A stretch of DNA of 64,000 nt, from the NCBI RefSeq assembly GCF_024362695.1, contig NC_065405.1, forward strand, positions 18,009,900 through 18,073,899. Reading direction: 5' to 3'. The position numbers and the translations under genes were made by a program. Under the pieces are notes generated by a model. The model was not told the DNA's origin. It made no database searches and saw only the letters and a program-made list of their open reading frames with translations. This stretch comes from Pectinophora gossypiella (lineage: Eukaryota; Arthropoda; Insecta; Lepidoptera; Gelechiidae). Positions 60,291-64,000 of the stretch are shown one piece after another; position 1 is the first letter of the stretch, and the number at the start of each line of letters is the position of its first letter.

Positions 60291-61394
60291 AATACAGAAA
60301 AAATATATTACTGGTGGTGCTCAAGAGTTCAGAGCAGTTATTCCCTTTATAAAAATGAGGAAGCTCGACAAATTTACACCATTCAACGTGTTTGAGAAAC
60401 TGGTAATCTTCTCTTGAGAAGATGTGGCAGATCCCGATGCTGCCGATGCCGAGCTGTCATCTACGGCTGTGTAGGTTCAAAAATACCACTACCGGCGCTT
60501 GCATAAAAGATCTAACCAGCGTGTATTGAATGGCTTGCATATTAATTGGAGCTCGATAATAGTCTACAACCTCCTTAGCAATGAAGGCAGCGTTCAATCT
60601 GCCACCGCTTAACCTGCATGTAATCAAGAAAACTATGTAAAATAGCTATGCTTCGAGCTAAGGGAAGGAGACTAACGACAGTTATGACAAATCTCAAATA
60701 CCTTTTGACTAACCCTGCCATGGTGATAACGACGCCATGATCAGGACCCACAACTTATTGAGGTACTGTAATTAAGTACTACAAGGTGGCTATAGCAGAA
60801 AGAGAAAAAACACGGTTTGGTCTGAAGTACTAACTTAACCTATACCCATTCGCAATGCGGATCAGATATGGTTTGCTGTGGCTCTAGACAATATGTCTTC
60901 CCATAGACAGGTTTATGCGGAGGTCACCCTAGGATACATACTGGTGGCGCATGGAATCGAACTTGTATGTATCATTATACACGACACGTAATTGATATCT
61001 AAGATCGTATTTTCAGAAATATTTTGATATATATTAATTTATATTACTTTTCACGAAAAAATAAATTTGGTGTTTGATGTTACAACTAAAATTATATCAT
61101 TAAACACGGACTGTGAGAATTCAAGGATTGCGTGTATTTTAATATATGTTGAGTTGCATTTACTTACACCAAAATATTTAGTGAAAATCTTCATTTCACT
61201 TTAATGCAAGTTAAGATGAATTATGTTACACGTGTTATAACAGCATGAATCCTTCACAAACAGTACTTATATCACTAAACACAAAAATTATCTCCGTATT
61301 TATAATAGCTACAGTTACGAGAATTAGACAGAAAGAAAGAGAATTTTTTGAACATGAAGTGTGTGCTAATAACTCAAAAGTGATACAACTCGAG
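60291..61394. other. Right part of the 3-kb transposon, unassigned
   Basis: Contains moderately GC-rich sequence at 60430-60960 with no readable ORF, and subterminal motifs near 60975-61400, including GTATGTATCATTATACACG. No transposase segment could be recognised. Confidence 0.35.
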
Positions 61395-61418
61395 TTGTAT
61401 TACTTTTCACCGACGGTA

Positions 61419-61670
61419 CAGAAAGAACGTTATCATTTATCCAGTTACGAAGATACATAACTGAATATAGGTCCACACTGACAAAGTTGCGTGTGGAATG
61501 GTTCCATTGTTATAACTTACAATATCTGACCTGCCAACACTTTAATAGGTATTTCTAACGAGTTAGGTAACAGAGCTTGAAAACACTGTTGCGGTCGGAG
61601 TGAGATATAGGACAAGGACGTAGGAGTTACGTTGAGTCTTATTAATTATACTAATCTCTTGTTAGTGGAA
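61419..61670. other. Unassigned short stretch
   Basis: Nothing recognised. Confidence 0.3.
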
Positions 61671-61925
61671 ATGCAGCTTCAGTGGCCTAGTGGTTCAGCG
61701 TTAGGATTCACGATCTGGTGGTCCGGGTTTGATGCCCGATAAGGACATTGTCAGGAATCACATCGTGAGTCTGTTCTTTTTTTGGGTAGGATATTGTAGA
61801 TTGAATTCACAGGCACGGTAGTTCTAGGTGAAGTATGATCCATACTCTCTCCGGTTGATTGAGGGGAGGCCTGGCTCCACCAGTGAGACATAACATAAGC
61901 AATTTATGTTAAATGTTATGTGGAA
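61671..61925 (+). mobile_element. SINE-E, near full length
   Basis: The head GCAGCTTCAGTGGCCTAGTG is followed by the B-box-like CCGGGTTTGATGCCCGATAA. The core is deleted. The tail is GAAGTATGATCCATACTCTC, GGTTGATTGAGGGGAGGCCT, ending AATTTATGTTAAATGTTATG. Confidence 0.82.
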
Positions 61926-62365
61926 ATAAATATAACAGCAGATTTTAATAATAACCAGCAAAACTATATGAGAACTACTCCATTAGGTATCATACGCAGG
62001 ATAGCCTGTCACAGTTAACCCTAATCATGGAGTTTTCAGGCAAATAACTGCCACCTAAACGCTTTCTTTTTAGGCGGATAAGAAAATATTATAGCATAAA
62101 ATAAAATTAGACATTGTGTACTGGAATGAGCTAAAATATAAATAAACACCAAGTTAAAAATAACCTGACGAAAGCACCTGCATGAGATGTCAGTCTGTCT
62201 GTAGGCTGTCACCAGACATTCGGTCTCGGTGGACATTCGGGCAAGAGATATACGCCACGTGATACGTTCTGTCGCAGGCCTCGCGTTTCAGAGTTAGCCT
62301 ACGTTTTAGATATACATTATTAAACATTGATTTTTTTATAATTTCACTTTTTTGCTTTTTTTATC
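61926..62365. other. Unassigned stretch
   Basis: AT-rich, nothing recognised. Confidence 0.3.
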
Positions 62366-62570
62366 AAACGGAGAGCGCCGGATTGAACCCCGGTACCGGA
62401 CTTGCATCTATGAGTTATTAATTTATCTTTTCAGTTTTGACTAACACAATTGGTTCGACCACTATAGACTAAGAAAAAGCTCGGTGAGGTGTGGGCACTT
62501 AGTTCATTTTGCGACGGAGGTACCTCTAACTACCCCAATTGGGATATAGTCGCGAGCTTATGTTTTGTTG
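62366..62570 (+). mobile_element. SINE-C, head truncated
   Basis: It begins in the head at GAGAGCGCCGGATTGAACCC (B-box region), continues TACCGGACTTGCATCTATGA, and has the tail AAGCTCGGTGAGGTGTGGGC to GTCGCGAGCTTATG. Confidence 0.78.
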
Positions 62571-62694
62571 AATTTGGATTTTTTTGGTAAGCCTAACATA
62601 GGCAGCCTAAATAATGTTCCTTCGCTGGACACAGGCCTTTCGACGGCAATTGGAGGAGGTTTAGGGCATATTCTGAGGGTATATTCCATCATAA

Positions 62695-62813
62695 TTAAGA
62701 CAGATAATAACGGGTTCTTACCGCGTTTGAAGTAGGGATATGAGAGGCTCATAGGGAGTCTCATATATTATGTGTTTTAATTATGATAATAACCGCGTAA
62801 ACTTAAAACAATA
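62695..62813 (+). mobile_element. FB-R, short copy
   Basis: ATAATAACGGGTTCTTACCG, then GGGATATGAGAGGCTCATAG and TTATGATAATAACCGCGTAA, ending ACTTAAAACAAT. Internal arms are shortened compared with 11200-11329. Confidence 0.8.
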
Positions 62814-63535
62814 TATTTCATCATGCTGTTACATTATAGATTAGAGAATTACATAACTTAAGGTTTCTGGATCATTTATAAAACGATCGCTCTGATTGGG
62901 TGTTCAAAGTGTGCAGAAATTTCGCTTATATAACTATAATTATTTATATAAATGAAGCATTACAACAATAAGCAACACTTAATTGCAAAGCTAAAAATCT
63001 AGTAAATAAATAAAAATGTTTATCATCAAATTCGAATGCAACCATTATCCCTAGAGTCAACGTTTTAGGACGCTACTAGATTCAGCGATTTTACTGGCAA
63101 GACCCAAACGTTGAAGTAGAAACGACACCCAGAAGTGTCTTAGGCGGTATGGAATGTTCCTCGGAAGACAAGTTCGGGCTGAGTATGGAAATATAGAGGT
63201 GCCCGCCGCCGCTCGCTTATCGCTTGCCGAAGCATTATGGTAATGCGAGTGATTCCTAACTCGCCTTTGAGCACAACCTCTATAGCCTTAAAGCTTGCCT
63301 TTTAGGAAGTGGGTGTGACATGTCATGGTACTATGCTTGGGATAAAATTTACTTTTATAGGTTTATTTGTGCATATCGCTACGTGTACTGTACATTCTAT
63401 ATTTAGGTAAGTATATATATTTATTTAGATTATATTCTATCCAACTAGATCAACTTAAACCATTATTTCAACAAAATCATTTTTTTAGTCTTCGGGTTTC
63501 CAGATTTATGACACGGGGAGCCTATTAAATATATA
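62814..63535. other. Unassigned stretch
   Basis: A GC-richer patch at 63180-63260 (GTGCCCGCCGCCGCTCGC) is flanked by short inverted ATATAGAGGT and ACCTCTATAG. No gene was recognised. Confidence 0.35.
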
Positions 63536-63722
63536 CAGGGTGTTAGTGACATTGTAACGAAAACTTTGAAGGATGATTTAGGCCATGATTCTGAGTTGAT
63601 CACGTGAAGAATAATAATTAAAAAACACAAAAATTGTCATGATTTTTCCGACTTGATATCAACTCAGAATCATGGTCTGAATCATCCCCCTTAGTATCTG
63701 TTACGATGACACTAACATCCTA
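63536..63722. mobile_element. MITE-I copy 2, right end worn
   Basis: CAGGGTGTTAGTGACATTGT at the left, preceded by TA. Inner arms GGCCATGATTCTGAGTTGAT and TATCAACTCAGAATCATGGT. The right end is a diverged GACACTAACATCCTA. Same family as 35531-35752. Confidence 0.8.
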
Positions 63723-64000
63723 TTTACATGTATGGCTACTTGTATATAGGTACTTGTACATCACTGTCACTAACTGTATAATTAAGTTTAGTCAACCTCG
63801 TTAGATATTCTGTTGCAATCATTCACGATTTTCTTGAAATAGAATAGTTCCATTGCTTTCTCTATGATATCGCGCCAGACCCTGTTCCGTAGCAGGTCAA
63901 TCTCTTACCCTCGCAGGTATTGTCCGACAGAATTATTAATTCCCAGAAGTTGTTTTCCATTCAAACAAGGTACACGTGAAATTAATTTGTTCGAAGTGCT
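63723..64000. other. Unassigned end of window
   Basis: 63860-63960 contains TCGCGCCAGACCCTGTTCCG, which could be a LINE coding scrap, but it cannot be placed. Confidence 0.25.

Larger units (their letters stand above)
58428..61416. mobile_element. 2989-bp DNA transposon with 22-bp perfect terminal inverted repeats
   Basis: 58428-58449 (CCGTCGGTGAAAAGTAATAC plus AA) and 61395-61416 are perfect inverted repeats, flanked by TA at 58426-58427 and 61417-61418. TA duplication places it near the Tc1/mariner group. No ORF above about 85 codons lies inside and no DDE or DDD catalytic context could be read, so it is nonautonomous or decayed. Subterminal parts carry many variants of ATTGA(T/C)ACAA. Nested in it are a 16-bp tandem array, LINE tails and SINE-A. 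Confidence 0.8.

Noticed and set aside
60952..60985. B-box-like GTTCGATTCC on the minus strand
   Set aside because: There is no A-box at the right distance and no SINE body follows. Chance match.

Overview
The window is animal nuclear DNA, most likely from a moth or butterfly (Lepidoptera). It is AT-rich and has no operons or ribosome binding sites. It is saturated with short interspersed elements (SINEs), fragments of non-LTR retrotransposons (LINEs) and small TA-flanked inverted-repeat elements (MITEs), many of a style I know from lepidopteran genomes. The order is an inference; the eukaryotic character is read directly from spliced exons and retroelement structure.

Only one host gene is well supported. 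Three exons on the minus strand (30298-30140, 29407-29258, 28605-28485) join in matching intron phases. They encode one complete immunoglobulin domain split by an intron, then the first half of a second domain. The sequence and exon layout fit the Dscam family of neuronal and immune adhesion receptors, at positions equivalent to exons 4, 5 and 6 of insect Dscam1. The flanking exons are not visible, so the introns on both sides run out of the window (more than 28 kb and more than 33 kb). Just downstream of the first exon is a decayed tandem copy of that exon. It has a premature stop and is split by a SINE at its splice donor, so it is a relic of a duplicated alternative-exon candidate.

The rest reads as intronic or intergenic repeat DNA. 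I use local names. SINE-A has a tRNA-like head and a tail ending in GAA repeats (about 18 copies or fragments). SINE-B has a different tRNA-like head beginning GGAGCTCGGTGGCGCAG. SINE-C, SINE-D and SINE-E are three further tRNA-headed families. SINE-A and SINE-B share a 37-bp core, and SINE-E keeps a degraded version. LINE families, all 5'-truncated, are LINE-G1 (3' end GGGAAATAGGCGTGAGTTTATG), LINE-P (3' end CACGTC plus A-tract), and LINE-F, -Q, -S, -T, -U and -W. FB-R is a foldback element with 10-11 bp target duplications. The MITE families are J, K, I, N, X, Y and Z, plus unnamed ones.

Layout: 1-7.5 kb holds SINE-B copies, MITE-Y and LINE-G1 ends. 7.5-8.5 kb is a three-layer nest. 9-20 kb is SINE-A, SINE-E and LINE tails. 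20.5-21.5 kb is a decayed LINE reverse-transcriptase tail split by a MITE. 28.4-30.3 kb holds the Dscam-like exons. 32-37 kb holds a GC-rich inverted repeat, MITEs and two LINE tails. 38-46 kb is a dense SINE-A, SINE-B and LINE-S cluster. 46-58 kb is mixed. 58.4-61.4 kb is a 3-kb TA-flanked DNA transposon with perfect 22-bp terminal repeats. 61.6-64 kb holds SINE-E, SINE-C, FB-R and MITE-I. Because many elements sit inside others with readable target duplications, the relative order of several insertions can be worked out.
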